Assembly: GCA_029204225.1 (NCBI GenBank)
Contig: CM055110.1
Location: 33,797,174 to 33,861,173 of the forward strand
Length of the DNA stretch: 64,000 bases
Source: Diphasiastrum complanatum
Lineage: Eukaryota; Streptophyta; Lycopodiopsida; Lycopodiales; Lycopodiaceae
Reading direction: 5' to 3'
Under the pieces are notes generated by a model. The model was not told the DNA's origin, searched no databases, and saw only the letters and a list, made by a program, of their open reading frames with translations. Within the stretch, counting starts at the first letter, position 1. Every line of letters starts with the position of its first letter. Positions 1-10,786 of the stretch are shown piece after piece. The position numbers were made by a program, and so were the translations under genes.

Positions 1-571
1 GCATCTAAGTAGTTGTGAATTGTTAAAGATTCTTAACTTAGTAGACGTAGATCTAGAGAATAAGATATTGTCTAAATTTATAGATTTATTACCTCATGGA
101 ATATCGCCATCCAGATTGGTAGACCATAAGATTGAGCTAATTCTAGGTAGTCACCCTATCTCTAGACAACCTTATAGGTTTTCTCAGAAGGAAGAGATAG
201 AGATTACTAAGCAAATTGAAAATTAACTGAAGATGGGTCATATTCAGCCAAGTAAGTCACCTTTGGGTGCTTCTGTTCTTCTTAAATCGAAGAAAAATGG
301 AGGCTTCAGGTTGTGTGTGGACTACAAGGGGTTGAATAAAGTAACTATTAAATAAATATCCTTTGCCTCATATGGATGATCCGGTAAATCGATTAGGTGG
401 AGATAAATACTTCACAAAGATAGATCTTAGAACTGGATATCATCACATTAGTATTCATTCGAGTGATGTGCAAAAGACTGGTTTTCAGACAAGATTCGGT
501 CATTCTGAATTTCTCGTGCTTCCTTTTGGGTTGACGAATGCATCTGCTACATTTCAACAAATGATGAACAA
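1..571 (+). pseudogene. Ty3/gypsy pol fragment (reverse transcriptase N-terminal half)
   Basis: Translation shows the Ty3/gypsy reverse transcriptase signature in order: the segment before the RT core (about 20-226), the [14 protein letters not shown] block near 306-350, then KIDLRTGYHHI and LPFGLTNASATFQQMMN at 415-570. The first catalytic Asp (in KIDL) is present. The second catalytic box (Y-x-D-D) lies beyond the break. Stops at about 224 and 353 and a frame change before 363 show it is dead. The gypsy match ends abruptly near 571, where sequence shared with 12.1-12.2 kb begins. The element enters from outside the window, so its 5' part is not visible. Confidence 0.85.
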
Positions 572-1216
572 ACTTAGTGATTATAAATGAATCAAAAAGT
601 TCAAGCAATATTCAATACCAAATAAGCTATAACTTACTTGAATGCACGGATTCGTCTTTTTCTATGACCTCCTTTGGATGATAGATCACATATATCCTTG
701 TTTACCAGTCTTTTCCTCTTGTTGCTTCGGACCTTTTTGTTGAGCACATGCAATTTTTATCTCATCATTACCAGTTGTATAATGATGCAAAGAAGATTTC
801 AACCTTTGGATCTCCTTCTTGAGCATCTCATTTTCATCCAAACAAGTTTTCATCTCTGTAAATTTTTCTTCGCACTCCTTTAATATTATCCTTGATTCCT
901 CTTTCAAATAATGTATTCTTTGCATTGAATGTGCATTCCCATAGAGGATCAAATTCTCACAGTAATCCAAAAGGCCATGTTTACCATGACACATATAGAT
1001 TATTAACTGACTCACTGAATGAAAATCTGGATGTTGCAATGAACATGGATCAATATGATACAATGTTCCTGATGACCATAAATCTACATGCTTTAGCTTT
1101 TCTTCCCTATATTGGACCATATCAGAAGTTGACAATTTGGGTTTCTTTGAGTTTCTTGTCCTGAGTGGAGCATATTCTGGTGACAGATCCACATGAAGAT
1201 GATAAAACTTTGTCAT
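572..1216 (-). pseudogene. Transposase-like gene, coiled-coil 5' exon (displaced inverted copy)
   Basis: An open frame of about 176 codons (1216 to 686). It carries a C/H-containing segment (IIYMCHGKHGLLDYCENL) followed by a heptad-rich stretch with acidic and basic residues (RIILKECEEKFTEMK, then ENEMLKKEIQRLK), predicted coiled coil. The stretch 572-1163 is an inverted copy of 11559-12200, where the same exon leads into the transposase-like gene. This copy has lost about 56 bp between IKIA and the basic tail, which changes the C-terminal frame. Both ends of homology are abrupt (gypsy RT on the left, unrelated DNA after 1163), so it is a broken fragment. I recognise no named family. Confidence 0.55.
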
Positions 1217-1667
1217 CAGTACAATAGTATAGTAACAAACAACACAATGACAATAACAAAGTTGGAGATGGCACTAACGACTCTGTTGGAGATAGAGATG
1301 GCGGTAAACACTTGTTTTTGACCCTGGAGATAGAGATGGCGTAGGCTTTTTTCAGAAATGTCACTCCTAATTCAAATTTTTGAGTGTTCCCAACTATTGT
1401 GACGGAATATTTCAGCATTTTGAAAAATTATATTTTAACTATGGTTAAGCACCAGTGAAGTTTGATGTGACTAAACTAAGGTGCATTCATTTACATGGAA
1501 AGTAGTGCGGGCAGATGCGTAAAGAAGTTAGAAAATGATATTATAACTACTTTATAGTTATTTTTCTCTCTCCTACATGGCATTTCATTACGATTGTTTT
1601 ATTAAGCTTGTAAATTTTTTTAATAAAGATGTATTGTAAAAATACATGTTTTTGTAACTTTTTTTTG
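1217..1667. other. Non-coding stretch, no gene recognised
   Basis: AT-rich sequence with short homopolymer runs and no reading frame resembling a protein. Nothing else seen. Confidence 0.6.
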
Positions 1668-2457
1668 GTATAATTTGAAATTAATTAGCTCACAAAAATT
1701 ATTACTTTGGGCTAAAAATGGGTTATAAAAAAAAAAAAAAAGAAGGTTATTTTTTTTTAGGTAAGGGTCCCAAAATAAATGTCATTGTGTTAATAAAGGT
1801 CGTCATTGCAATAGATGAAATGGTTTTATCAATTACATCTCAATTTTTTTTTAGCAAAGAGAATAAACTTTAGTGAACTACCAAACTCATTTAGTACATA
1901 TTCAAAAAGCTCAGTGAGCGCAAGTAGAGAGAAAAATTCACAATGCTCAGTGAGCGCAAGTAGAGAGAAAATTCACAAATGGGATACACCATCAGCGATG
2001 ATGATCCGAATGAACAATATGTTCCACAGAACATTGATGAGATTGTAGCATACTACAAGTTCAACAAGACAATGCAATGGTGGTTACAATTTAGAAAGAC
2101 TTTACACTCGTATTGCTTTGAACCGAAAAAGTGTGTACAAAACAAAAACAATTAAAGGTGCAAGTAATCATTGGTTATCAACCTATTAATGACAAAAGAT
2201 CCATATTGCACTATAATAAAATGGGCCAAATGTCATGTTAGGGTAGAATTAGGTTAAGAATAATATTAAAGTTGATCTCACATGCACAAAACTTCATTTT
2301 ATAGAAATTAAACGCAAATTTAGGAGACTATATTTATAGGCCAACTAAATCACATATTCCTGTGACTGCTGCGTTCGCAGGCTCTCCCTCTTCTCCTCTC
2401 CTCTCCTCCCCTCCCGATCCAATTCACTTTACTGCACATCAATTCACAATAGCTAGC
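1668..2457 (+). promoter_or_regulatory. Promoter and 5' leader of the intact RTF1/VIP5 gene
   Basis: A TATA-like box (TATTTATA, 2331-2338) sits about 120 bp upstream of the chosen ATG at 2458. A CT-rich leader (about 2380-2420) follows it. The whole block is repeated in inverted orientation at 22335-23075 in front of a broken RTF1 copy. That copy was therefore made by genomic duplication including the promoter, not by reverse transcription. The rest is inference from position; no transcription start can be seen. Confidence 0.5.
1910..1977. repeat. 34-bp tandem duplication upstream of RTF1
   Basis: A unit beginning CTCAGTGAGCGCAAG occurs at 1910 and again at 1944. The duplicate region at 22.8 kb has only one unit, so the doubling happened after the segmental duplication, or one unit was lost there. 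Confidence 0.8.
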
Positions 2458-4299
2458 ATGAGAGACGAGCAAGAGCTTGAGGATATGCTACTGGAGGTGG
2501 CAGGGCGCCCAAAAGGCAGTCCAGACAAACAGCGTTCCAAGCGCCGGATGCTTCCTGCTCAGGAATTCAGTTCTGATGACAATCTCGATGATTACCAGGA
2601 CTACGCGGATGGCAGCAGTAGATTTGAAGACGATGGTGGCCATGGTAGGAAAGGCAAGGGCTTAAAGGGGCCGCTGAAGAAAGATAGAGCGGATGGAGAT
2701 CTCAGTGATCGTTCATACGGAAGTTATCTTTACAAAGATGAAGAAGACAGGCGGCTGCTAGAAAGCATGTCAGAATTGCAGAGGGAGATCGCCTTGCATG
2801 ACAGATCAGAGAGACGCGAGAACCTCCTGAAAAAGATACGCCCCACAGGTCCCAGTACACCCCAGATCAAGGGTCGTAATGAAGGTCCACCTTCCTCCAG
2901 GATGCGCTCTTCTGTGCGAGAATCTGCGATGAGCAGTGTGAAAGCAGATACACTAAAAGCTTTGGTGGCAAGGAGACAGCGTGCGGAGAGCAAAAGCAGC
3001 ACAGACCGAGAGCCTTCATCATTAGAAGAGGAATCCGAATCAAAAAGCAGCAGCAGTACCCGGGAAGATAAAGAAGAGGAGGATGATGATGTTGAGGTGA
3101 ATAAAAAGTTGGCACAGAGAAGCGATGGGTGGAATTCTGGATCAGTAGACGGAGATAGAGAAAGTGATGATGCGGACAACATAAATCTTATCAAAAACAT
3201 CACCATCAGACGATCCAAATTGTTGAAGTGGTTCATGGAGCCCTTCTTCGAAGATGTAATTAGAGGTTGTTTTGTGCGGATTGGCATAGGAACTTCCAGC
3301 TCTGGCCTAAACATCTATAGATTGTGCTTTGTTAAGAATGTTGATGCAAAGGAGCCGGACAAAGTTTACAAATTCGGAAATAAAATGACCTATAAGTACC
3401 TGAATTGCACCTGGGGTGATGATAGCACAGCTGCCAGATGGCGAATGGCAAGAGTCTCTGATCAGCCACCCACAGATGAAGATATTGAGGCATGGAAACA
3501 TGCTTGCTCAGGGCGCGGGATCACCACAGCTGACATTTTAGAGAAGCAAAAGGCGCTGTTGAAAGTCAATAGTTTTGTGTACTCAGCAGCTACTGTGAAA
3601 CAGATGCTTCAAGAAAAGAAGCAGGCATTTGCACGACCTTCAAACATTGTTCTTGAGAAGGACCGGTTGTTGAATCAGTTGGCAATAGCAGAAAGCAAGG
3701 AAGAGTACGGAGAGTCGGGGAAGCTGAGAGACAAGCTCCAAGAGCTGGAAGCTTATTCTTTGCAGCTTTCACTAAAAAATACCAAGGCAGAACGGATCGA
3801 AATGATGAACAGGAGGAATAGGATTGAGAATTTGAAGAATGCTTCAGACCTGAAACCTATCAATCCCCATGCAAAGGCTGGGGAAGCAGGATATGATCCA
3901 TTTTCAAGGCATTGGACAAGGCCTCAAAATTATTACAAATCAAATTCTTCCCATGCAGTCAAAATTGGGGATGATGGAAAGGACGACAAACAGAAAGATT
4001 CAGAATTAGTGGATGCTGCTAATTCACAAAGTGGGGAGGATAGTTCCAAGCTGGGTAACAATTTTCAGACCACGGCGGAAAAGATTTCAAAAATCTACAA
4101 TCTGCATGACTTTGAGTTACCCATTTCCTTAGATATGATAGAACAGCTTGGCGGTGCTCAAGGGGCTCCTCTTGCCTTCATGGAGCGCAAGCGAAAGCTG
4201 GAAGCAAAATACGGTGCTCGTGTTGAGGACAACGATGATCGTAGCCATTGCTTTACACTCACTGTAGATGACTATCAAAGGAGGAGAGGGCTACTGTAA
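2458..4299 (+). CDS. VIP5: RTF1/VIP5 homologue, Plus3-domain subunit of the PAF1 transcription elongation complex
   Basis: Intact single-exon gene of 613 codons. Start: the frame is open from 2362, but family proteins begin with a short acidic segment like MRDEQELEDMLLEVAGR, so I chose the ATG at 2458. Domains: acidic, Ser/Lys-rich disordered N-terminal part (residues 1-240), including a YKDEEDRRLLESMSELQRE segment conserved in RTF1; Plus3 domain (about 242-355, with ITIRRSKLLKWFMEPFFED and VRIGIG); coiled-coil region (about 395-465); AGEAGYDPFSRHWTR; and the terminal DYQRRRGLL that closes plant RTF1 proteins. In the PAF1 complex, RTF1 links elongating RNA polymerase II to histone H2B ubiquitination and H3K4 methylation. 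A promoter lies upstream. Three more copies occur in the window; this is the most complete, so probably the functional gene. Confidence 0.93.
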   Translation: MRDEQELEDMLLEVAGRPKGSPDKQRSKRRMLPAQEFSSDDNLDDYQDYADGSSRFEDDGGHGRKGKGLKGPLKKDRADGDLSDRSYGSYLYKDEEDRRLLESMSELQREIALHDRSERRENLLKKIRPTGPSTPQIKGRNEGPPSSRMRSSVRESAMSSVKADTLKALVARRQRAESKSSTDREPSSLEEESESKSSSSTREDKEEEDDDVEVNKKLAQRSDGWNSGSVDGDRESDDADNINLIKNITIRRSKLLKWFMEPFFEDVIRGCFVRIGIGTSSSGLNIYRLCFVKNVDAKEPDKVYKFGNKMTYKYLNCTWGDDSTAARWRMARVSDQPPTDEDIEAWKHACSGRGITTADILEKQKALLKVNSFVYSAATVKQMLQEKKQAFARPSNIVLEKDRLLNQLAIAESKEEYGESGKLRDKLQELEAYSLQLSLKNTKAERIEMMNRRNRIENLKNASDLKPINPHAKAGEAGYDPFSRHWTRPQNYYKSNSSHAVKIGDDGKDDKQKDSELVDAANSQSGEDSSKLGNNFQTTAEKISKIYNLHDFELPISLDMIEQLGGAQGAPLAFMERKRKLEAKYGARVEDNDDRSHCFTLTVDDYQRRRGLL

Positions 4300-4700
4300 C
4301 ATGCCATTTTTCTTTGCTTTCAGCTGAGAGGAGGCTGCATCATCAAAACCATCACGATCATGCACCTTTTATGATACAGCTTTGGATTTAATGATCATTT
4401 CTTACCCATGATATTCGGCAGAATGACAAAAAAAATTAGAAAATTTTAGCATTTTCACGTAATCAGCACAGCAACATAAACAAACCCGATTCCAATTCTT
4501 GATCTCTAGTATAGCTTAGTACTTTACATGCGAAAATTCTATGGTTTTTGTTTTGTTTCGGAGTTAGAGAACCCGAATAAATATTTCTTTGATATTATGA
4601 TGTTTTTGAATAAAGACTCGGTTCTGGAAATTGCTTCTCCATGTTGTTCATGGCTAATTATATGTCAATGTCTATCTACAATTTGAAAAATGGAAACAAG
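4300..4700 (+). other. 3' flank of RTF1
   Basis: Non-coding. About 50 bp after the stop resembles the 3' flank of the paralogue at 55.2 kb (TGCTTTCAGCTGAGAGG block), which fits a shared 3' UTR. No clear polyadenylation motif was chosen. Confidence 0.4.
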
Positions 4701-4710
4701 CCCATCGGAG

Positions 4711-4790
4711 TGGGGTGTACTGGTAGAGTTGTTGACTACCACGGGAAAGGTGCAGGCTCGAATCCAGACCACTGTGTGGTGACATCTATG
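4711..4790 (+). repeat. tRNA-related SINE-like sequence with A- and B-box motifs
   Basis: TGGTAGAGTTG (from 4721) resembles an RNA polymerase III A box, and GGCTCGAATCC (4755-4765) differs by one base from the B-box consensus. Spacing is about 34 bp, right for a tRNA-derived promoter. The sequence does not fold as a normal tRNA by eye, so a SINE head or tRNA relic is likelier than a working tRNA gene. No second copy was noticed here. Confidence 0.4.
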
Positions 4791-4807
4791 GAGTTTAATT
4801 CCGTAAA

Positions 4808-6316
4808 TGGCATTAAAAATGAGCACGGGATCAAAAACAGTCAGATTGAGTTGGTTTATTTCCTTGAATATATTTGTGGATTTCTTTTCAAGTGTCAATG
4901 TACACAAAACCCCAACGATGTTTGTATACAAAAAATTATCAGATAGTTTATTATCTGAACTTATTGATGAAGGCTGGGACAAAAGATCAGATGGAGAAAT
5001 AGAATGCAGAATTAAAATGTCTTCCATGTGCTTCTGTTATCAAATTGAAAAACAAATGTTGAGCTTATGCTTTCATTATCAAAGATGGAAAAAAGAAAAG
5101 GTAAATGGGTGCCACTCGATCAAGACTTGGAAGCTAGTGGACATTCAAAACGAAAAAATATTGAAATTATATACAATGATGCCGTTTTGACGTGTGTTGA
5201 GGTGGAAGAAGATTGGAGTCTAAACTGTGAAAAATGCAAAAATAAGCTTGGTAGAGGTCAAAAATCTTGTATATAGATGAACACACATGTGTGGAGCCTG
5301 TTCCCACATGTAAAACTAGTCTACTTGTCATGTACCATAATCATATATGTTGTACATATGATTTAATTCAAGTTCTAGTGGCTAAAATGGCCAAAAACTA
5401 GTTTTCTAGATATGTGACACATGGCATCAATCTATTGATTGCCTGAGCCACATCCTTTGGTTAGGTGTCATATCCCATGTGTAGAGGACAGCTCACACAT
5501 GTGGAATAAGCTGAAGTAGGCAAATTTTGACTTTCAGAAGATTTCCAAGTAGATCTCCATATAGAAGGAAAATGGACCAAAAGTGCTCAAAATAGAAGGT
5601 TTTGTCCAAGTGTCAGTTTTGCATGATGAATCATGATATGATAAAACACCTTCACACACGTGGGATCAGAGGGATGATCAGTACCATGAGCTTCCACTTA
5701 TTGTATATATAGAGCCACATTTGGCCATAATCATTGTGAGACACCAATCTTGGTTTTGGAAGCAATTTTGAGTGATTCTCTCCATTTGTCTACATTTGTT
5801 TTGATTGTTTTGAGGTTCTATCAATGTGTACTTGATTTTCAGGTTGGAGTCTGTACTCAGACAATGTTTCACACGTGTGAAACTAGAAAGTTTACCTAAC
5901 TTCAATTAATGATTGTTCTTGTTAGGATTTTGTGTCTAGAATTGATCTAGATTGATCTTAATCTCAAGTAGATTGATAGATCAAGTAATCTGACAACCAA
6001 TCCCTCTTGAGGATCAGATTAGGATCCACTCTTGGTCCTTTTTGTACTTTTTGCACATAAACTACATCCGGCGGGAACTATTGCTCCTACAAGATGATGT
6101 ACTTTCAGACTTCAGATTCATTTTCAATGGTAAACTCGTAAGTAACTGTAAACACTCGATCTTTTATGAATAGGTTCAATCAAAACTTTCTAATACAATC
6201 TCTATACTAATTGTAACTAACTTTGTATTAATTTTATGCAGGTACGTAAAAGACATGAGCTCGAGATCAAATGTAGAGATATTGGCAAAACAATCCAACT
6301 TATGGAAGAACATTGA
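4808..6316 (+). pseudogene. Unknown gene of the histone/protease module (gene U), left copy split by a solo LTR
   Basis: Inverted copy of 17322-17981. Coding similarity runs from 4808 (AVYFLEYICGF-like and MFVYKKLSD-like segments), through RWKKEK and EVEEDWSLN, to 5225. It is interrupted by a solo LTR (5226-6057) and resumes at 6058 with the segment encoding DDVLSDFRFIFNGKL-like residues. A GTAAGT donor (6138) and a TTATGCAG acceptor (ending 6241) bound a 104-bp intron. The last exon (6242-6316) ends with QLMEEH and a TGA. This copy keeps a Trp codon where the right copy has a stop, but the first exons are missing and there are frame changes. Function unknown; no family recognised. It lies convergent with the protease gene on its right, as in the other copy. 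Confidence 0.5.
5226..6057 (+). mobile_element. Solo LTR (832 bp) with perfect 5-bp target site duplication
   Basis: Starts TGTGAAAAATGC and ends TTTTTGCACA (TG...CA). TAAAC flanks it on both sides (5221-5225 and 6058-6062). The inverted duplicate at about 17576 shows the uninterrupted empty site with a single TAAAC. No internal region remains, so it is a solo LTR left by LTR-LTR recombination. It contains several near-palindromic CACACGTGTG/CACATGTG motifs (for example 5871-5880). A partial second copy of the same LTR is at 10572-10786. Confidence 0.92.
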
Positions 6317-6519
6317 GATTCACTATCAACAAATACATGCCAATCATCATGTCTTTTTATCAATATAGAAAAATTGCATTCCAGTATTACACTATGGACA
6401 CAACATGATTGTAAAAATCTATATTGATATCAATAAAAAAAGTCCATAAACGGGTTGTTTACATGTAAAATGATTGTATCTTTTTTTTTTTTGATGTCTC
6501 TCTATTTACAAATAGATCT

Positions 6520-8244
6520 CTATTCAATCAATTTTTCTATATTTTCTTTAGCAATATTAGGAACTGATAAGGAAACAGTTCCTTTTATAATCTTGCCCTC
6601 CTCTGTTTCGGGAAGGGCCTCAATGTCTTTTAAGACTAGAGGAATCTTTGCTATAATATTGCCTTTCTCTGTATTAGGAAGGACTTTTATTCCTTTTTGA
6701 TCATATAAAATAAGATCTGCATCCTGAGCAACCTGAAAGGCTGTTAAGGCAGGAGCAGTTTTCTTTTGAGGGCCTTTGATCCCAGGTGCAACGCTTACAC
6801 CGTACTGGGCATAGGTTCTGATCAACTCTTGCCGAAATCTATATACATCATCAGGAGTATACGGCTCAAGGGTGAACTGTCATCACAAAACACGAGAATC
6901 AGCAAATTATAAACAATTATAAACAGCAAAAAAAATGAATCAAAATGAAAGGAACTACAAATGAACAAAATATTACCTTTTCAATATCTACATCCACTTG
7001 TAAATTATAGCACTCAAAAAATAGCTTCATATTGTACAGGACGAACCATGCACAACTAAAAGCGTCCTTTTGCTGTACACACTGCATATATAAAACGAAA
7101 ATTAGTAATATTATGATAGAATTTTATTTATGCTATGACGATACATTGAATTAAAAAAGGAATACATGCATATCAGAGATAAATTGAATATACCTTGAGA
7201 GATCTAATGGTTATCTCTCCAATTGAAGTTGCCGTTGTCGGTATTTCCCAAATGGCATCATGAAATAGAGAATGAAATTCTCTATGTGTATTTGCAGCTG
7301 AGTTTAATTTTACACATAGAAAATTTGATACTACCTCCTTATTTATCTTTACAGAAAGAATGTTTAGGCTCCAATGCCGACTGCAACAACCAAAATACAA
7401 ATATCGATTAATCCATATTTATGAAAGAATTCCTTACTTATTAAAGCAATGCAATATGCAACAGTCCAGATTAAAGCAACAAAAACAAAAGAGCAATTCT
7501 TACTTATTTTCATATGGAATCAAACAAAATTTCGCCACAGGACTACATTCAATAAAATAGACAGCCTTCTCAAAATTGGCTTCTTTCGTCTTTATCGCTC
7601 CCATGAAAAATGGACTAACCATGGGAATCGAAACTTATACTATTCTGCAAAAAAAAAAACTTCGGCTTCTACTATTACATTTGAAAATTCTAAGATTTTA
7701 TCTTTCATTTCGGCACAAAAATTGGGACCTAATCTAAAGCTTGTACGTGTACCTGGAAGAAAAAAATCAAAAAAGTTACCGAGAAGATCAATTTTATTAG
7801 CTAGGTAGGCCTCGTATTGATTATAATGGTCAGAATCAAAATATACTTGGGCTGGATTGTATGGAATTCTCACAAAAAGATTATGTATAGGAGCAAAAAC
7901 AGAAGTGGAAACAATATTTACAGATTTCTCTGTTATTTTGTCGAGCTCCTCTTGGGTAATCAACACTTTTGGTGATGAAACCTGTTGAGGAGCTGGACGA
8001 ATAACATGAGGAGGAAGGGGTGAAGATTCTCGATTTGAGTCAGATTCTCCAACATTTGAGTCAGAGCTTAGGAAGATACGGGGTTTCTTTGTCGGGATAC
8101 GTCTAGGAGGAAGGGAAGCAACTGGCCTTCGAGATCCAGCCTTATTGGGGACAAGCTGCTTCCTCTTCCTCCTAGAGTTAGTCGGCAAGTCGGTTCTATC
8201 CAGAGGCTGGTCTCTGGAGGTGTTGGCATTATCAACATGCAGAC
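6520..8244 (-). pseudogene. H3-Ulp1 gene, left copy: basic linker and Ulp1/C48-like cysteine protease exons (histone part lost)
   Basis: Minus-strand gene with splice signals. The linker exon (8244 to about 7640) encodes SRRKRKQ and KKPRIFLSS basic (NLS-like) segments and a Ser/Pro-rich part. Next exon: MVSPFFMGAIKTKEANFEK... to FCLIPYEN (7622-7504, donor GTAAGA). Exon 7380-7194 carries RHWSLNILSVK and VKLNSAANTH. Exon 7081-6977 carries QQKDAFSCAWFVLYNMK. Last exon: 6876-6520. The HW, the Q-x5-C spacing and the hydrophobic strands match Ulp1/C48 SUMO-protease-like folds: His in HW, Gln and Cys in QKDAFSC. The expected Asp of the L-D-S motif reads Asn (KLNSA). Protease exons are open; how the linker exon joins them is unclear. 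The 5' histone-fold part is replaced by copia RT sequence at 8245. Confidence 0.65.
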
Positions 8245-8245
8245 A

Positions 8246-10205
8246 CTACCCATCTTTACTACAGGAGAGAATGTTTCTACGTAATCCACACCTTCTTGTT
8301 GAGTGAATCCACGAGCTACCAACCTAGCTTTATATTTATCCAGATTCTCATCGGCCTTTAACTTTCTCTTGAACACCCACTTGCTATCAATCATGGTTCT
8401 ACCTTTTGGAAGCTCCGTGAGTTTCCAAACCTGATTTTTGCACACAGACTCAACTTCTTGGTCTGATGCATGCTTCCAATGAGGACCTTCAAGACCTGCT
8501 ATGGCTTCCACAAAGGTTTGGGACATATCATCAAAAGCCATGCAACAAATATCAAAACGAGAATTTTCACCATTGTTGTTTAATGCATTTTCAATGACCT
8601 TTTTCATTGGCTGGCGAGTTCTTGGATTTGTCAACATAAGTGAAACTAGCTCATTCACTCTTCTCTTGTTTTGAGTGATGACTCTGTCAATAGATTGCTC
8701 CTCTTGCTTAGCTAAATTTTGTGGCTTTCCATGCTCCAATGATGCTTCGCTGCCCGATTCTATGTCTGGTTCGTTGCCCTGCGACTATTGTAGGGCTGTT
8801 TTTGGCTGCAACAAGGCTGACTCCTTGTAAATTTGTTGATCTTGCAACTGTGGTAATGATGACTCTTCCTCCCAAGAAGATAACAGGTAGGTGTTCATCG
8901 TGCATAAAATCCACATCTTTCACTTCTATAGTAAAATATTATTTGATTCATCAGATGTAACATCACAACTAATGCACACTTTTCTACTTATTGGATCAAA
9001 CAACTTGTGAGCCTTATTCTCAGGTGCATAGCCAACAAATATTGCATGTAAGCTATGCTGCCAAAAACCTTGAAATGTGACACATCAGGCTTGTGCGCTG
9101 TCCATACCCCTTCTGGAGTCCATTAATTGCAACTATAAGCAAATGATTTTGGATATAACCAGCAATAGCTACTGCCTCCGCCCAACATTTCTTGTCTCAA
9201 TTTGCTTGGACAAGCATGCTTTTCGCTAAATTGATGATGGTGTGATTTTGACGCTCTGCAACACAGTTCTGCTGTAGAGTGTACTTAGTGGTAAACTATC
9301 GTTGAATGCCTTCTGCAATGCAAAAGTCCCGAAATCCATTGTTAACGAACTCTCCTCCTCGATCTGCTCTGAGAGTTTTCAACTGCTTTCTTGTCTGCTT
9401 CTCAGCCAATGTCTTTAAAGCCTCCAATGCATCGCTCTTCTTGTGAAGAAAGTCAATGACTGTCCTTAAACTTCATTTGCTCTGCTGCCAATGGCTGTCT
9501 AAGATCTTCTATGATACTTACCTTTTTCACATGCTTCACATATTTGTAACTTACTAGGCTTGCTTAAAATCATTACCATGTCATGCTTCTGCATCTCCAC
9601 CAAGGCCTGCATGTTGACATGTCCATAATGCTTGTGCCATAATGCAGCTTCATCCTGCTGGTCATTTACATTTATAGCTTCTGCTGAAGCATAAGATAAA
9701 ATCTCCAATTCATACAAGTTGCGAATGCGTGGGCCACGTGCAAGCACTCTTCCGATGGTCTGTGCTTTTGGTTCTATGAACAGTGCCTCTTTGTCATTAA
9801 AGAGTACTTTTAGCCCTGTGTTTGTCACTTTCGCCACATAAAGTTGATCTTTTCTTAGTTCAGGCACATAGGGGACTCCTGGGATGTCTTGAAGTTCACC
9901 ATTGATACTGGAAGTTCAAGACTTCCTATGCCTTCTGCTGCTATTTTGCCGTGATTCCCAAAATGAACTGTGCCATGCCTTGTCCTGCAATTCTTGACAA
10001 GTTGCTTATCTTTCAGCATGTTCTGTGTGCAGGCTGAATCAACTGTCAAAAGTTTCTTCTTCTCAACTTGCAAGCAAATGTCTTTGTTTTTCCCCAGCCT
10101 TAATCTTTTCACATCCATTTCAACTTTCAAATGAAAGTCATTGGTATTTGATGAGTCCAATAGGAGAGTGGATATGATTTCTTTAGTGATTTGATTCACA
10201 GATTG
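8246..10205 (-). pseudogene. Ty1/copia pol fragment (protease, integrase, RT N-terminus)
   Basis: Read on the minus strand: a protease-like segment with VDSACTQNM (normally D-S-G) near 10050; GAG-pre-integrase with HKHYGHVN and CEACEKGK (the HHCC zinc site) at 9499-9867; a broken integrase core (about 8960-9490); then the RT start with [14 protein letters not shown]-like, [13 protein letters not shown] and [19 protein letters not shown] blocks (8250-8740). Several stops and frame changes separate the parts. The fragment ends abruptly at 8245 against the H3-Ulp1 linker exon. The block 8246-9050 is repeated in direct orientation at 19892-20690. Confidence 0.8.
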
Positions 10206-10571
10206 TGTGCTTTTGTCTTAATGATCAAAGCAAAGTTTCCAAGTGACTAGTCGTTACTGTGAAGATTGATTCTTAGGTTTGTGAGCTAGATCTTTTCTAT
10301 ATCCTTCTAGATTGTTGAAGATGTTCAAATCTAGTCTCTAGGAATCAATTTTGGAGGTGCTAGGATGGTGCAAAGCTCTCAAGCTCATCAAAGATGTCAA
10401 CATCAAAGAAGCACTATCATGGATATGGTGATTTCAGATCAACATCAAGCTCATTGGCTGATCTTCACACCTTTGGAACCAGCAAAGACCAATTCAGCCC
10501 ATGGAGTCAAGTTCAAGATCATCATGTTTTCCATCAAGCTAGATTTACCAAGCTAGATTTTTGAGGAGGAG
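10206..10571 (+). mobile_element. 3' end of a retroelement interior with polypurine tract
   Basis: Non-coding stretch whose last bases are purine-rich (GAGGAGGAG, 10563-10571). They lie directly before an LTR start at 10572. That is the layout of a polypurine tract and a 3' LTR, so this is the interior end of the family whose solo LTR sits at 5226. Confidence 0.6.
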
Positions 10572-10786
10572 TGTGAAAAATGCAAAAATAAGCTTGGTAG
10601 AGGCCAAAAATCTTGTATATAGATAAACACACATGTGTGGAACTTGTTCTCACGTGTGAAAATAGTGTACTTGTCATGTGCCATAATCATATATGTTGTA
10701 CATATGATTTTATTCAAGTTCTAGTTTTCTAGACATATGACACATGGCATCAATCTATTGATTGCATGAGCCACATCCTTTGGTTA
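10572..10786 (+). mobile_element. Truncated 3' LTR (same family as solo LTR at 5226)
   Basis: Begins TGTGAAAAATGC and follows the solo LTR at 5226 with scattered differences and a small deletion. It stops at about 10786, where RTF1 sequence begins. It is an independent copy of the LTR and carries the CACGTGTG-type motif near 10651. Confidence 0.85.

Noticed and set aside
2362-2457. Start of RTF1 at 2362 (32 residues longer)
   Set aside because: The extension is a low-complexity translation of the CT-rich leader, and the paralogue at 55 kb has a different extension but the same MRDEQ start.
2730-3314. Long minus-strand frame opposite RTF1, repeated opposite every RTF1 copy
   Set aside because: Antisense of the Ser/Glu-rich coding region, kept open by codon bias; no independent evidence.
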